This document shows, one piece after another, positions 8,267-17,480 of a stretch of DNA of 46,342 bases. A model generated the notes under the pieces. That model was not told the origin of the DNA, did no database searches, and was given only the letters and a program-made list of their open reading frames with translations. The position numbers were made by a program, and so were the translations under genes. Source of the DNA: JBFXAN01 sp050184225 (GTDB taxonomy: Bacteria; Chloroflexota; Dehalococcoidia; CAUJGQ01); NCBI GenBank assembly GCA_050184225.1, contig JBFXAN010000037.1, forward strand, positions 1-46,342, in the 5' to 3' direction. Positions within the stretch are counted from its first letter, which is position 1, and every line of letters begins with the position of its first letter.

Positions 8267-8685
8267 GGGTCCTCCTGATGCTCCCAGGCACGACGAGCGT
8301 CGTGCCCGCTCGGAGATCAGTCTACGCCGTCGGCGGCGGCGGCAGGGCTCCAGGATGATGCACGTCGGGTTGCTGCTGACCGTGCCCGCGTAGACGAAGC
8401 TGACGTTCATCAGCCGGCCGAACGAAGCCGCGAACGGCAGCCTGGCGGCGGTGTTACACACCATTTGGGTGATCTTTTGTGATGCGATCTGTCTTAATGT
8501 GGGCAATAGGCGTGACCATCCACCACCGCCACCCTCCCCCACATGCCTCGGCCCGGACACAACCGCCGGACGTCCCATCGTCCGAACCCTCCGGGTCAGC
8601 GGTGGCGTGCTCGCCGGACACGGCAGGAGCGGTCGGTTGGGCGGCGCGCCGGCAATAATGCCCTGCAAAGAAGGAGGCAAATTGC
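8267..8685. other. Divergent intergenic region SDR / secreted protein
   Basis: This 419-base region separates the SDR gene from the small secreted protein gene and must hold both promoters. The palindrome at 8287-8306 is the only clear structure. An AT-richer stretch near 8455-8515 is the likeliest promoter area, but no confident -35/-10 pair was found. Confidence 0.4.
8287..8306 (-). promoter_or_regulatory. Palindrome in SDR leader, candidate operator
   Basis: GGCACGACG and CGTCGTGCC are perfect 9-bp inverted arms separated by two bases. The site ends about 20 bases before the SDR start codon, just upstream of its ribosome binding site. It could be a repressor operator or an RNA hairpin that affects translation. 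No cognate regulator is adjacent. Confidence 0.35.
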
Positions 8686-9174
8686 ATGATGCATCGCCTA
8701 TTGCCGCTTGCCGGTATGGTGGCGGCACTGAGCCTGTTCTTTGTCGCGGTGCCGGCCGCGTCCGCCCAATCCGGGCCGGCCGCCGTGGCGCCGGCCTGTC
8801 CTCCGCTCGATGAGTCCCCGGCCGAGTGGATCGATATTTGTATCGACCGGGGCGAAGGCGCTACCTACCAGGTGGAAGATCCGATCACGATCTGTGTGAC
8901 GGCGTATATTCCGCAGCCCGCGACGGCCGCGCCGCCACCATCGCAGCCCACGACCGTCTCGCCGATGCCGCTGCCACTGGTGCAGGTGGTGAATGCGGTG
9001 AATGGGGGGCCGGAAAACGTGATCTATGAGGAAGCGTTCGCCGGCGGACAGCGGTGCATCACCGCCGTGATCGTGGCGCCGACGGGGAGCGAGCTACTGC
9101 GCGTGGACGTTATCGATCAGCAGAATGGGCAGCTGATCGCCACCGACGAGGTGCGGTTCACCTCGGCCGGCTGA
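8686..9174 (+). CDS. Small secreted protein of unknown function
   Basis: This 162-aa protein has a clear Sec signal peptide: residues 1-27, hydrophobic core ALSLFFVAVPAASA, cleavage near ASAQS. The mature part has three Cys and a Pro-rich stretch (about 75-95). Its pattern resembles an extracellular beta-sandwich, with ITICVTAYI and RCITAVIVAP as candidate strands. No family was recognised. The start has AAGGAGG 8 nt upstream. A hairpin-forming dispersed repeat follows at 9232-9302. Confidence 0.75.
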   Translation: MMHRLLPLAGMVAALSLFFVAVPAASAQSGPAAVAPACPPLDESPAEWIDICIDRGEGATYQVEDPITICVTAYIPQPATAAPPPSQPTTVSPMPLPLVQVVNAVNGGPENVIYEEAFAGGQRCITAVIVAPTGSELLRVDVIDQQNGQLIATDEVRFTSAG

Positions 9175-9231
9175 TCCAGACAGCTGCCGCCCGGTGCTGA
9201 TCGAGCCGGGCACGGCCTGGTGGATCACGCC

Positions 9232-9302
9232 CCCTGGGAGCGCGGACATCTTGTCCGCCGGTCACCCCATACCATGCGGACAGGATGTCCGCGCTCCCAG
9301 GG
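9232..9302. repeat. Long inverted repeat, dispersed-element type
   Basis: Arms 9232-9258 and 9276-9302 are 27 bases long and complementary except at one position, around a 17-base loop. They begin CCCTGGGAGCGCGG and contain GACATCTTGTCC. This kind of GC-rich palindrome recurs as a dispersed, non-coding repeat in many bacterial genomes; that statement is from memory. Here it lies between the secreted protein gene and the mini-lipoprotein gene and could also act as a two-way terminator. Confidence 0.75.
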
Positions 9303-9365
9303 CGTTTGCACGGCTCTACGCAGCGCTGAATCAAGATGCGTGGCTTGCACTACGCTCCACCAGGG

Positions 9366-9551
9366 TCAGTCGTCCTCCTCTTCATCCTCATCGTCGTCAT
9401 CCCCATCGCCACACGCGGCGCTGCTTACCAAAAGCGCGGCGATCGCCAGCAGCCCGGCGTTCCGAAATCCGGACCGGCGATTGAAGCGCCGCCGGAGCAG
9501 GGTAGCCACGTGTCTTCCGCCTGCCGGCGGGACGCTGTAACTCGTCTGCAT
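9366..9551 (-). CDS. Mini-lipoprotein with acidic tail
   Basis: This predicted 61-aa protein begins MQTSYSVPPAGG. It has a basic stretch RRRFNRRSGFR, a hydrophobic segment NAGLLAIAALL and a lipobox-like VSSAAC. The mature part would be almost only Asp and Glu (GDGDDDDEDEEEDD). The ATG at 9551 has GAGG about 7 nt upstream. The open frame extends further upstream to 9806, but that part looks non-coding. If processed, the mature product is a 16-residue lipid-anchored acidic peptide. Function is unknown; cation binding at the cell surface is a guess. Confidence 0.5.
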   Translation of the reverse strand: MQTSYSVPPAGGRHVATLLRRRFNRRSGFRNAGLLAIAALLVSSAACGDGDDDDEDEEEDD

Positions 9552-9909
9552 CAAAGTCCTCCACGAGCGGGTGTCGTGCTGCCGATGTGTCATGAGCATG
9601 ATGCCAGGAAGTCCGCGGCTGCCGCGAACCGGTTCCGCGACCAACGTGCATACTACACGCGCACCTGATCGCCCAGCTCGATTGCCGGCTGATCCTTTCA
9701 GGGCAGAAGATCGTTCCCTCGTTGGCGTGCGTTTTCCGGATCGAACGGACGCGGCGGTGCAGCCGGTGTGGGAGAGCATGCCGGCGATCGGCACAGGCGG
9801 TTTCATGGCGATCTTTCGGCCATGAACTGTACTTGGTATGCTCCACGCGGAGCCGCATCACTCTCGCGGATGATGAACTACCGAACCAAGGAAGGAGTGG
9901 ACGACACTC
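9552..9909. other. Intergenic region upstream of esterase gene
   Basis: These 358 bases lie between the minus-strand mini-lipoprotein gene and the plus-strand esterase gene. Apart from an AACCGGTT-centred palindrome near 9627, no structure, RNA gene or confident promoter was seen. Confidence 0.35.
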
Positions 9910-10884
9910 ATGACGACCACGGGCGCCACTATTGTTCTGGAACCTGCAGCCCAGGCCTTCCTCGATAGTCTGGCGGCAGCCGGAGGGCCACCGATCTATA
10001 CCTTGCCGATCGAAGAGGCACGGAAGGTCTTTAACAGCCTCCAAGCGACGAATATCGACAAGCTGCCGGTCGATATCGAAGACCGCACGATCCCTGGAGG
10101 TCCGAACGGCGAGGTTTCGATCCGGATTCTGCGGCCGCAGCAGGCGCCGGCGACCCTGCCGGTGGTCCTCTACATCCACGGCGCGGGCTGGGTGTTCGGC
10201 GACACAAACACGCATGACCGGCTGGTGCGCGAGCTGGCGGTCGGAGCGCAGGCGGCGGTCGTCTTCGTCAACTTCACGCGCTCGCCGGAGGCGCGGTATC
10301 CGACCGCGATCGAGCAGGCCCATGCCGCTGCCGTCTGGGTGGCGGAGCACGGCACGGAGATTGGGCTCGATGGGGCGCGGATGGCGGTTGCCGGCGACAG
10401 CGTGGGCGGCAACATGACGATCGCGGTGACGATGCTCGCCAAGCAGCGCGGTGGTCCGGTGTTTCGGCAGCAGGTGCTGTTCTACCCGGTGACGAATGCC
10501 GCGTTCGATACGGGGTCCTACAACGAATTCGCGGACGGATACTTCCTGACCCGCGAGGCGATGAAGTGGTTCTGGGACAACTACGCGCCGGACGAATCGG
10601 TGCGGAGCGAGCCGACGGTGTCGCCATTGCGGGCGACGACGGAGCAATTGGCGGGCCTGCCACCGGCGCTGGTGATCAATGGCCAGGCGGATGTGCTACG
10701 CGATGAAGGAGAGGCGTATGCGGCGAAGCTGCGGGCGGCAGGAGTGAGCGTGACGGCGGTCCGCTTCCAGGGCATGGTCCACGATTTCGTGATGCTGCAT
10801 GCGCTGGCGCACAGCAACGCGGCGCGGGCGGCATTCACCCAGGCCACGGCAACACTGCGCGCGGCCTTTGCCGGCGGCGACTGA
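9910..10884 (+). CDS. Alpha/beta hydrolase, HSL-type carboxylesterase
   Basis: This 324-aa esterase belongs to the hormone-sensitive-lipase-like family (alpha/beta hydrolase fold-3). The oxyanion-hole motif is YIHGAGWVFGD, with HGAG in place of the usual HGGG. The nucleophile is in AGDSVGG (GxSxG), the acid in INGQADVLRDEG and the His in MVHDFV. No signal peptide is seen, so it is probably cytoplasmic and acts on small esters. The ATG at 9910 follows AAGGAAGGAG with a rather long 12-nt spacer. The NUP-family gene is 99 bases downstream on the same strand and may share its transcript. Confidence 0.93.
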   Translation: MTTTGATIVLEPAAQAFLDSLAAAGGPPIYTLPIEEARKVFNSLQATNIDKLPVDIEDRTIPGGPNGEVSIRILRPQQAPATLPVVLYIHGAGWVFGDTNTHDRLVRELAVGAQAAVVFVNFTRSPEARYPTAIEQAHAAAVWVAEHGTEIGLDGARMAVAGDSVGGNMTIAVTMLAKQRGGPVFRQQVLFYPVTNAAFDTGSYNEFADGYFLTREAMKWFWDNYAPDESVRSEPTVSPLRATTEQLAGLPPALVINGQADVLRDEGEAYAAKLRAAGVSVTAVRFQGMVHDFVMLHALAHSNAARAAFTQATATLRAAFAGGD

Positions 10885-10983
10885 GCGAGGAGGCACGCCG
10901 GAGGAGTGGGGCGTTGCCGGACCCGATGCCGGCCAGTTACCCAGCGCCCTTCCATCACGTCAGCTCGATGAGGAGGGACTGCG

Positions 10984-12096
10984 ATGCCCGAAGAACGGCG
11001 TCCGCGCGTGACACGCAGGCGCGCGCTGGGCCGGCTTGCCGGCGGGGGATTGGGTGCGATGGCGGGAGCGGCAGCCCTGGGCGAGGAGCACGCTGTCGGA
11101 CAGGCGGCGGATCCGCTGCGCCTCAAGGTCTTGACGGTGACCATGTACCAGGACCTGGATCGGCTGGCTGAGGCGAAGAGCGGCGAGGCGCACCTCTGGG
11201 TGCAGCGGGACGGGCTGAACCAGACGGTTGCAATTCCAGGTGGCTATTCGCCGCTCTACGTGGATGAGACGGGTGAGCACGGCTTGATCGTCACCGGCAT
11301 GGGTATTCCGAACGCCGTCGCGAGCATGATGGCGGTCGGTTTCAATCCTTCGCTGGACCTGCGCTCGACCTACATCATGGTGGCGGGGATCGCGGGAACG
11401 CCGCCGCAGGTGGGCACGCTGGGGACGGCAGCCTGGGCAGAGTGGGTGGTGGACGCGGGAGCAGCGAACGAGATCGACTCGCGCGAGCTGCCGTCCGATT
11501 GGCTGTATCCGTATTTCCACCTCGGCTGCGAGACGCCCTGGTGCACGGACGGCTTCGAGACGGGGACCGAGGTCTTCCACCTCAACCCGGCGCTGCGAGA
11601 GGCCGCCTACCGGCTTTCAAAGGATATCGAGCTGGCGGACAGCGATGCGGCGCGGACGTATCGGGCGAATTTCCCCGGCCAGGTCGCCAATGACGCGCCG
11701 CGCGTGATCAGGGCGGACTCGGCCTCGACGGAGACCTTCTTTGGCGGCCGCATCTTGTCGGATTGGCTCACCTGGTGGGTGGAGCAGTGGACCGGCGGCC
11801 AGGGTACGTATGGCATGGCCAACAACGAGGATCACGGGACGATGACCTCGCTCCGGCGGCTGGCCGGCGCCAAGCTGGTCGACTGGGATCGGGTGATGGT
11901 GTTGCGAACAGCGAGCGACTTCGACCAGCCGTATCCGGGCGAGACGGCGCTGCAAGCGATCGGCGACTCCGGTTCGGATGGTCTGCCGATCGCGTTCGAC
12001 ATCTCACTCGAGAACGCCTACCGGGCCGGCTCGGCAGTCACGCGGGAGATCATTGGGAACTGGCCGGCGTGGGAGGGAGGTGTGCCGCCCGCGTAG
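10984..12096 (+). CDS. Purine nucleoside permease (NUP) family exported protein
   Basis: This 370-aa protein matches the NUP family (purine nucleoside permease), which is related to nucleoside phosphorylases despite its name. Landmarks are LIVTGMGIPNAVASM, YIMVAGIAG and TYGMANNEDHGTM. The N-terminus has paired arginines (RPRVTRRRALGRL) before a hydrophobic stretch, like a Tat signal, so it probably acts outside the membrane. The start at 10984 has GAGGAG upstream. It may bind or cleave nucleosides. Whether bacterial members transport anything is not established here. Confidence 0.85.
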   Translation: MPEERRPRVTRRRALGRLAGGGLGAMAGAAALGEEHAVGQAADPLRLKVLTVTMYQDLDRLAEAKSGEAHLWVQRDGLNQTVAIPGGYSPLYVDETGEHGLIVTGMGIPNAVASMMAVGFNPSLDLRSTYIMVAGIAGTPPQVGTLGTAAWAEWVVDAGAANEIDSRELPSDWLYPYFHLGCETPWCTDGFETGTEVFHLNPALREAAYRLSKDIELADSDAARTYRANFPGQVANDAPRVIRADSASTETFFGGRILSDWLTWWVEQWTGGQGTYGMANNEDHGTMTSLRRLAGAKLVDWDRVMVLRTASDFDQPYPGETALQAIGDSGSDGLPIAFDISLENAYRAGSAVTREIIGNWPAWEGGVPPA

Positions 12097-12252
12097 GTGG
12101 CAGGTGCCCCAGAGTCGCAGCCCCCTAGACATGACGAGCACTTGAGCATCGATGCAGACCTCGGTGCGACCCGTTCGACATGATTTCGAGTTTGCGACCA
12201 GCCGGCGGCTGTGGCTTGACCACGACCACCGGCGATTCGGTGGAGGTATCTG

Positions 12253-14976
12253 ATGCCACCCATTTCGCGTCCCGCACTCCGGCCCAGCGCCCGGATGCTG
12301 TGGCTTGCCCTCGGGCTGACGCTGGCAGTACTGCTGCTGGCGGCGCAGCGTCCGGTGCCCACACGCGCCGCCACGATTGCTGTCGACACGCTCCTGGACG
12401 AGGGCGGCACAGGGTCGGACTGCTCGCTGCGGAGGGCGATCGAGGCGGCCACAACCGACCAGGCGGTGGGCGGCTGTCTGGCAGGCAGCGGCGCCGACAC
12501 GATCACCTTCAGCGTCACCGGCACGATTTCGCTCACCGACACCCTGGAGGTGACGGCGGGTACGCTGACCATCCAGGGACCGGGCAGCGATCTCCTCACG
12601 ATCGACGGCGGGAACGATGTGCGGCCGTTCTACGTTGAGTCGCCGGTGCAGCTCACCCTGGCGGGGCTGACGATCACCGACGGTTCCGCTCCGACTTCCA
12701 TCTTCGAGTCACACAGCGGCGGCGCCATCTACAACAACGGCGGCCGGCTCACGGTCACGGACAGCACGCTCACGGACAACCGAGCCACACCGAACGGGGG
12801 CGGCGGCGCCATTTACAACAACGGCGGCACCCTCGTGATTCGGGGCAGCACCCTCGACGGCAACCGCACCGACACGAACGGGAGCGGCGGCGCCGTCTAC
12901 GTCGATGGTGGTGACCTGAGCATCACCGGCAGCACCTTCGACGACAACCGCGCCGAGGAGGGCGGCTTCGTTAACAACGACGGCGGCGCCATTTACTTCG
13001 AAGGGAGTCACCTCAGCATCACGGATAGCACCTTCGACAGCAACCGGGCCGAGGACTACGGTGGCGCGCTCTTCATCGCGGCCGGCAGCCTCGTCACGAT
13101 CGCCGGCAGCACCTTCACCGTGAACGAGTCCAACGAGGCCGACGGCGGCGCCGTCTATAGCGATCAGAGCACACTCACGGTCACCGGCAGCGAACTCAGT
13201 GGCAACGAGTCCGCTGACAACGGCGGCGCCATCTATAGCACCCAGGGCGATCTCACCGTCACGACCAGTACCGTTGACGCCAACTTCGCCCAAGCCGCCG
13301 GCGGCGGCATCTACGTCCACCTCGGCAGCCTCAACTTGACCGCCAGCACCCTCAGCCACAACGGGTCGGAGGGGAATGGCAACGCCCTCTCCAGCGAGGG
13401 TGGCACGGTCACGATCACGAACAGCACCGTCAGTGGCAGCCAGCCCAACTCGTCCCAAAGCAACGGCGTCATCTACTTCGATGGGACCGGCGGCGCGACG
13501 CTCAGCATCACCAACAGCACGATCGCCGGCAATGAAAATGAAGATGAAGCGGCGGCGCTGCTGGTGGCGAGCGGCAGCGCCACAGTCCGGAACACGCTGC
13601 TTGCCAACGACGGGCCGAACTGCGGCGGTGCCATCACGGACCAGGGCGGCAACCTCTCCTCCGATGCCACCTGCGGCTTCACCCCAGCCAACCACAACGG
13701 CGCCGACCTCAGGCTCGGGCTGCTGACCAACAACGGCGGCCCCACCGAGACGATGGCTCCGGAGAGGGGCAGCCCCGCGATCGACGCCGGCGTGAACTGT
13801 CCACCGCCGGCGACCGACCAGCGCGGGGTCACGCGCCCGCAGGGCACAGCCTGTGACAGCGGCGCCGTCGAAGTCGACACGGATCTTCGCACTCCCACCG
13901 TCATCGGCATCAATCCCAACATCGGCACGGCGGCGGGCGGCACGAGCGTCGAGATCATCGGCACCGGCTTCAGCACCACCGACGGCGCCACGACGGTGGC
14001 CTTCGGCAGCGCGCCGGCCACGCAGGTACGTTGCAGCAGCACAACCAATTGCACCGCCGTTAGCCCGCCCGGAAGCGGCACGGTCGACGTGCGCGTCACC
14101 GTCGGCGGTCTGACCAGCCCGGTCGATCCTCGCGGCCGGTTCACGTATCAGTCCGGCCCCACGCCGACGCCGACTCCGACCCCGACACCAACGCCTGGCG
14201 GGCTGGCAGCAGCGATCACCGGCTGCACGGCGGAGGGCAGCGGCGTCTACGATTGCCGGCTGCAAGTGACGCTCGGGATGGGCGCGCCGGTCAACACGGT
14301 GTTGCAGGTGAGCATCAGCGACGCCACCTACAGCAACCCGTCCGGCACGGCGTCGCCGGCCGTCGTCAGCAGTTCGGGCTGCGCCAACCCCCCACTCCCC
14401 TCAGCGTATCTACCGATCAACGGCGCCTATACGCGCTTTGACGTGAACATCAGCACGGGCGGCTGCCAGCCTGGGGCGGTTGTGACCTTTGCCGAGGCCG
14501 TGAGTGGCGCCGCCGGCACCGAGATCACGCAGACGGTATCGGCTGCCACGCTGGGCCAGGCGTCCGCATCGTTCACGTTGCCGCTCGAGACAACGCCGTC
14601 GCCGGCGCCCGGAGCGGCGATGCGGGTGCAGGGGACAGTCACACAGGCCGGCCGGCCGGTATTTGCCGGCGCGGTCGAGGCGCGGGTGGGGGGCATGCTC
14701 TGTGGCATCGGCGTCGTCCTCAACGGCGCCTTCCGGCTCAACGTGGCGTCGAGTGCAACGATACCCGGCTGCGGGACGGAGGGGGCGACAGTCACGTTCC
14801 GAGTGAACGGTGTCGAAGCGCAGGGGAGCGTCAGCTTCCAGAGCGGCGGCAGCATCGCGGTCGCACTTGAAGTGGACGGGGCGCCGGGTGCTCCGGCTCT
14901 GCCGCTCCCATCAATACCGCCGCTGCCCGGCCTGCCGTTCAGCCCCGGCGGTGCACGCGCACCGGGCACAACATGA
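12253..14976 (+). CDS. Secreted CSLREA / beta-helix protein 1 with IPT domain
   Basis: This 907-aa exported protein has a signal peptide (about 1-38, hydrophobic core LWLALGLTLAVLLLAA). A CSLREA-type motif (CSLRRAIEAATTD, about residue 56) follows. A long right-handed beta-helix (about 100-470) is built from turns such as GGAIYNNGG and ITDSTF. After it come a choice-of-anchor-Q-like segment (GSPAIDAGVNC... DQRG), an IPT/TIG domain (about 545-630), a PTPTPTPTPTPG linker (about 636) and more beta-rich sequence. A C-terminal module of about 100 residues (AMRVQGTVTQAGRPVFAG) ends in a Pro-rich tail. Genes at 15030 and 17481 are paralogs. GGAGGTATCTG precedes the ATG. It is likely a surface adhesin or polysaccharide-interacting protein; no catalytic site was identified. 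Confidence 0.85.
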   Translation: MPPISRPALRPSARMLWLALGLTLAVLLLAAQRPVPTRAATIAVDTLLDEGGTGSDCSLRRAIEAATTDQAVGGCLAGSGADTITFSVTGTISLTDTLEVTAGTLTIQGPGSDLLTIDGGNDVRPFYVESPVQLTLAGLTITDGSAPTSIFESHSGGAIYNNGGRLTVTDSTLTDNRATPNGGGGAIYNNGGTLVIRGSTLDGNRTDTNGSGGAVYVDGGDLSITGSTFDDNRAEEGGFVNNDGGAIYFEGSHLSITDSTFDSNRAEDYGGALFIAAGSLVTIAGSTFTVNESNEADGGAVYSDQSTLTVTGSELSGNESADNGGAIYSTQGDLTVTTSTVDANFAQAAGGGIYVHLGSLNLTASTLSHNGSEGNGNALSSEGGTVTITNSTVSGSQPNSSQSNGVIYFDGTGGATLSITNSTIAGNENEDEAAALLVASGSATVRNTLLANDGPNCGGAITDQGGNLSSDATCGFTPANHNGADLRLGLLTNNGGPTETMAPERGSPAIDAGVNCPPPATDQRGVTRPQGTACDSGAVEVDTDLRTPTVIGINPNIGTAAGGTSVEIIGTGFSTTDGATTVAFGSAPATQVRCSSTTNCTAVSPPGSGTVDVRVTVGGLTSPVDPRGRFTYQSGPTPTPTPTPTPTPGGLAAAITGCTAEGSGVYDCRLQVTLGMGAPVNTVLQVSISDATYSNPSGTASPAVVSSSGCANPPLPSAYLPINGAYTRFDVNISTGGCQPGAVVTFAEAVSGAAGTEITQTVSAATLGQASASFTLPLETTPSPAPGAAMRVQGTVTQAGRPVFAGAVEARVGGMLCGIGVVLNGAFRLNVASSATIPGCGTEGATVTFRVNGVEAQGSVSFQSGGSIAVALEVDGAPGAPALPLPSIPPLPGLPFSPGGARAPGTT
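14161..14196 (+). repeat. Hexanucleotide repeat coding for Pro-Thr linker
   Basis: Six tandem ACNCCN units encode alternating Thr-Pro between the IPT domain and the C-terminal part of beta-helix protein 1. Such tracts can change length by slippage in whole units without frameshift. The other two paralogs have shorter or no equivalent. Confidence 0.7.
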
Positions 14977-15029
14977 CCCGCGACCGCGCGCCGGTCCGTC
15001 GGCCAGATTAGCCATACAGGAGATACCTG

Positions 15030-17369
15030 ATGCCACGCGCTTCTTGTCCGGCACGCCAGCCCAACGCCCGAACGCTGCAACTTGCTCTGAGCCTCGCTCT
15101 GGTCGGGTTGCTCCTGGGGGTCGTGCGCCCGGCGCACGTCCAGGCCGCCTCAATCACGGTCACCACACTCGAGGACGAGAACGGTACCGGGCCGGACTGC
15201 TCGCTGCGGGAGGCGATCGAGGCGGCGGGGACGGATGCTCCGTTTGGCGGCTGTCCGGCGGGGAGCGGCGCCGACACGATCACGTTCGCCGTGACGGGTA
15301 CGATCGTACTCACTTTTGAGAACAACGCGCTGGACGTGACGGCCGGCACGCTGACGATCGAGGGACCGGGCAGCGGCCTCCTGTTCATCGATGGCGCCGG
15401 GCAGGACGTCAAGTTGATGCGCGTCTACGCGCCGGCGCAGCTCACCCTGACGGGGCTCACCTTCAAGAATGGGTATTCGTTGAACATCGGCGATCTCATC
15501 GCCGGCGCCATCCGTAATCATGGGGCGACGCTGACGATCGCCGATAGTGCCTTCGTCGGAAACGTTGGCTTCAGCGCGGGGGCGATCTACAACGAGGGTG
15601 GCGCGGTTGCGATCAGCGGCAGTACCTTCACTGGCAATCATGGCGATGGCTACGCTGCCTTTTCGTCGGACGGCGGCGGCGCCATTCACAGCGACGGTGG
15701 CAGCCTCACGATCACGAACAGCACGTTCATTGATAACGAATTCGAAGGCTTCTCCGTTTTCAACGGAGATGGCGGTGCGATCTATAACGATGGTGGTCCG
15801 CTCAGTATTGCGGACAGCACCTTCATCAATAACCACGCCGAGGACAACGGCGGCGCTATTTACCATTACGGTGGCCGTTTCACGCTGTCCGGCAGCACCT
15901 TCCATGAGAACGAGTCCACCGACGGCGCCGGCGGCGCGATCTACCTCGATGAGGCCCAACTCGACCTCTCGACCAGTACCTTCGACCACAACACCGCCGT
16001 CGAAGAGGCCGGCGCGATCTACATCGACGACGGCACCCTCAACCTGACGACCAGCACCCTCAGTTCCAACTTCTCCAACGACGATGGCGGCGCAATCTAC
16101 AACGATGGAGACAATCTCAATCTCGCAACCAGCACCCTCAATAACAACGTCGCCAACGGCTACGGTGGCGCGATCTACAACGATGAGGCCAGCCTCGCCA
16201 TCGTCAACAGCACCATCGCCGCCAACCAGGCCAATGACGAGGACGGTGGTGGCGCCATCTATCACGACGGCGGCACGCTCACGATCAGCAGCAGCACCAT
16301 CGCCGCCAACCAGAGCGGCGACCTGGCCGCGCTCTTGATCGACAGCGGCAGCGCCAGCCTGAAGAACGTGCTGCTCGCCAACATGCCGCCGGCCGCTTCG
16401 CCCAACTGCGGCGGTGCGATCACCGACCTCGGCGGCAACATCGCCGCGGACGCGAGCTGTCGCTTCAGCCAGCACTTCAGCCTCAACAACACCGATCCGG
16501 AGCTCGGGCCGCTGCAGGACAACGGCGGTCCCACCCTGACGATGGAACCGATTCCCGGTAGTCCCGCCGTTTTCGGGGCGGTGGACTGCCCGCCGCCTGA
16601 CGCCGACCAGCGTGGCGTACCGCGCAATCGACCCTGCCACTACAGAGGCGCCGTCGAGAATTCCGGATCGCCCAATGAGCCTCTCATGACCAGCCTCGAC
16701 CCCGCCCGCGGCCCGGTCTCCGGCGGCACCGAGGTGACGATCACCGGCGTGCGCTTCAACACGACGCCGGGGATGACGCAGGTGCTTTTCGGGGGCGACG
16801 ACGCAACGGATGTGCGTTGCCCAAGCACGACGCGCTGCGTTGTGACGACGCCGCCGGGCACGCTCGATAACGACGGCGAGGTGATGGTGGCGATGGTCAA
16901 TCCCGCCGGAAATAGCAACATCCTCACGTTCACCTACCTTCCGGTGGACGAGCCGCCACCGACGTCGGGCCAGCCGATGCAGGTGAGCGGCACGGTCACG
17001 CAGAACGGCCAACCGTTGGTGGCCGGGGCGATCGAGGCACGGGTGGGCGACACGCGCTGCGGCGCCGGTTTTGTCCTCAACGGCGCCTTCCGGCTGAGTG
17101 TGGCGTCCAGCGCGACGGTCCCCAACTGCGGCACGGACGGGGCGGCGGTCACGTTCCGGGTGAACGGGGTCATCGCCACGGGCGAGGTCAGCTTTGAGAG
17201 CGGCGGCGAAGCCACGGTTGCCCTGAGCGTCACCGGTGCGCCCGGCATCCCATCGATCCCGCTGCCGCCGTTGCCCCTGCCGTCGATTCTGGTGCCGCCT
17301 TCGCCGGCGCCGGAGGTGCCGAGCGTGCCGTCCGGTCCGTTTCCGCCGCTTCTGCCGGGCATCAGATAA
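15030..17369 (+). CDS. Secreted CSLREA / beta-helix protein 2 with IPT domain
   Basis: This 779-aa paralog of the preceding gene is the shortest of the three. It has a signal peptide (about 1-36), CSLREAIEAAGTD and a beta-helix with many GGAIYNDGG-type turns (about 115-440). The anchor-Q-like segment is degenerate (GSPAVFGAVDC in place of GSPAIDAG). One IPT domain follows (TSLDPARGPVSGGTEVTI, about 550-640), then the common C-terminal module (MQVSGTVTQNGQPLVAG) and a Pro/Ser/Leu-rich tail. Only 53 bases separate it from gene 1, and the leader (GGAGATACCTG before ATG) is similar. It is probably cotranscribed with the other two copies. Confidence 0.85.
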   Translation: MPRASCPARQPNARTLQLALSLALVGLLLGVVRPAHVQAASITVTTLEDENGTGPDCSLREAIEAAGTDAPFGGCPAGSGADTITFAVTGTIVLTFENNALDVTAGTLTIEGPGSGLLFIDGAGQDVKLMRVYAPAQLTLTGLTFKNGYSLNIGDLIAGAIRNHGATLTIADSAFVGNVGFSAGAIYNEGGAVAISGSTFTGNHGDGYAAFSSDGGGAIHSDGGSLTITNSTFIDNEFEGFSVFNGDGGAIYNDGGPLSIADSTFINNHAEDNGGAIYHYGGRFTLSGSTFHENESTDGAGGAIYLDEAQLDLSTSTFDHNTAVEEAGAIYIDDGTLNLTTSTLSSNFSNDDGGAIYNDGDNLNLATSTLNNNVANGYGGAIYNDEASLAIVNSTIAANQANDEDGGGAIYHDGGTLTISSSTIAANQSGDLAALLIDSGSASLKNVLLANMPPAASPNCGGAITDLGGNIAADASCRFSQHFSLNNTDPELGPLQDNGGPTLTMEPIPGSPAVFGAVDCPPPDADQRGVPRNRPCHYRGAVENSGSPNEPLMTSLDPARGPVSGGTEVTITGVRFNTTPGMTQVLFGGDDATDVRCPSTTRCVVTTPPGTLDNDGEVMVAMVNPAGNSNILTFTYLPVDEPPPTSGQPMQVSGTVTQNGQPLVAGAIEARVGDTRCGAGFVLNGAFRLSVASSATVPNCGTDGAAVTFRVNGVIATGEVSFESGGEATVALSVTGAPGIPSIPLPPLPLPSILVPPSPAPEVPSVPSGPFPPLLPGIR

Positions 17370-17480
17370 CGGGCGGCACGGTCGATCACGGTGAAACGTA
17401 GAGACGTTCGCCGGCGGTGAGGCGGCCAACAGCGTCCGAGTCGACACCGCCGGCGCCGCCTGGCGTTCTGGAGGTACCCG

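Noticed and set aside
8267..8728. N-terminal extension of the SDR frame
   Set aside because: Low-complexity Pro/Arg sequence, overlaps the next gene, while ATG at 8266 has AGGAGGA and starts the Rossmann fold.
14161..14196. Hexamer repeat as a CRISPR-like or regulatory array
   Set aside because: It is in frame and encodes a Pro-Thr linker; no spacers and no cas genes.
12709..14265. Long minus-strand open frame opposite beta-helix gene 1
   Set aside because: Repetitive Ala/Val/Asp/Gly composition mirrors the codon pattern of the real gene; no start signal or family. The same holds for minus-strand frames opposite the other beta-helix genes.
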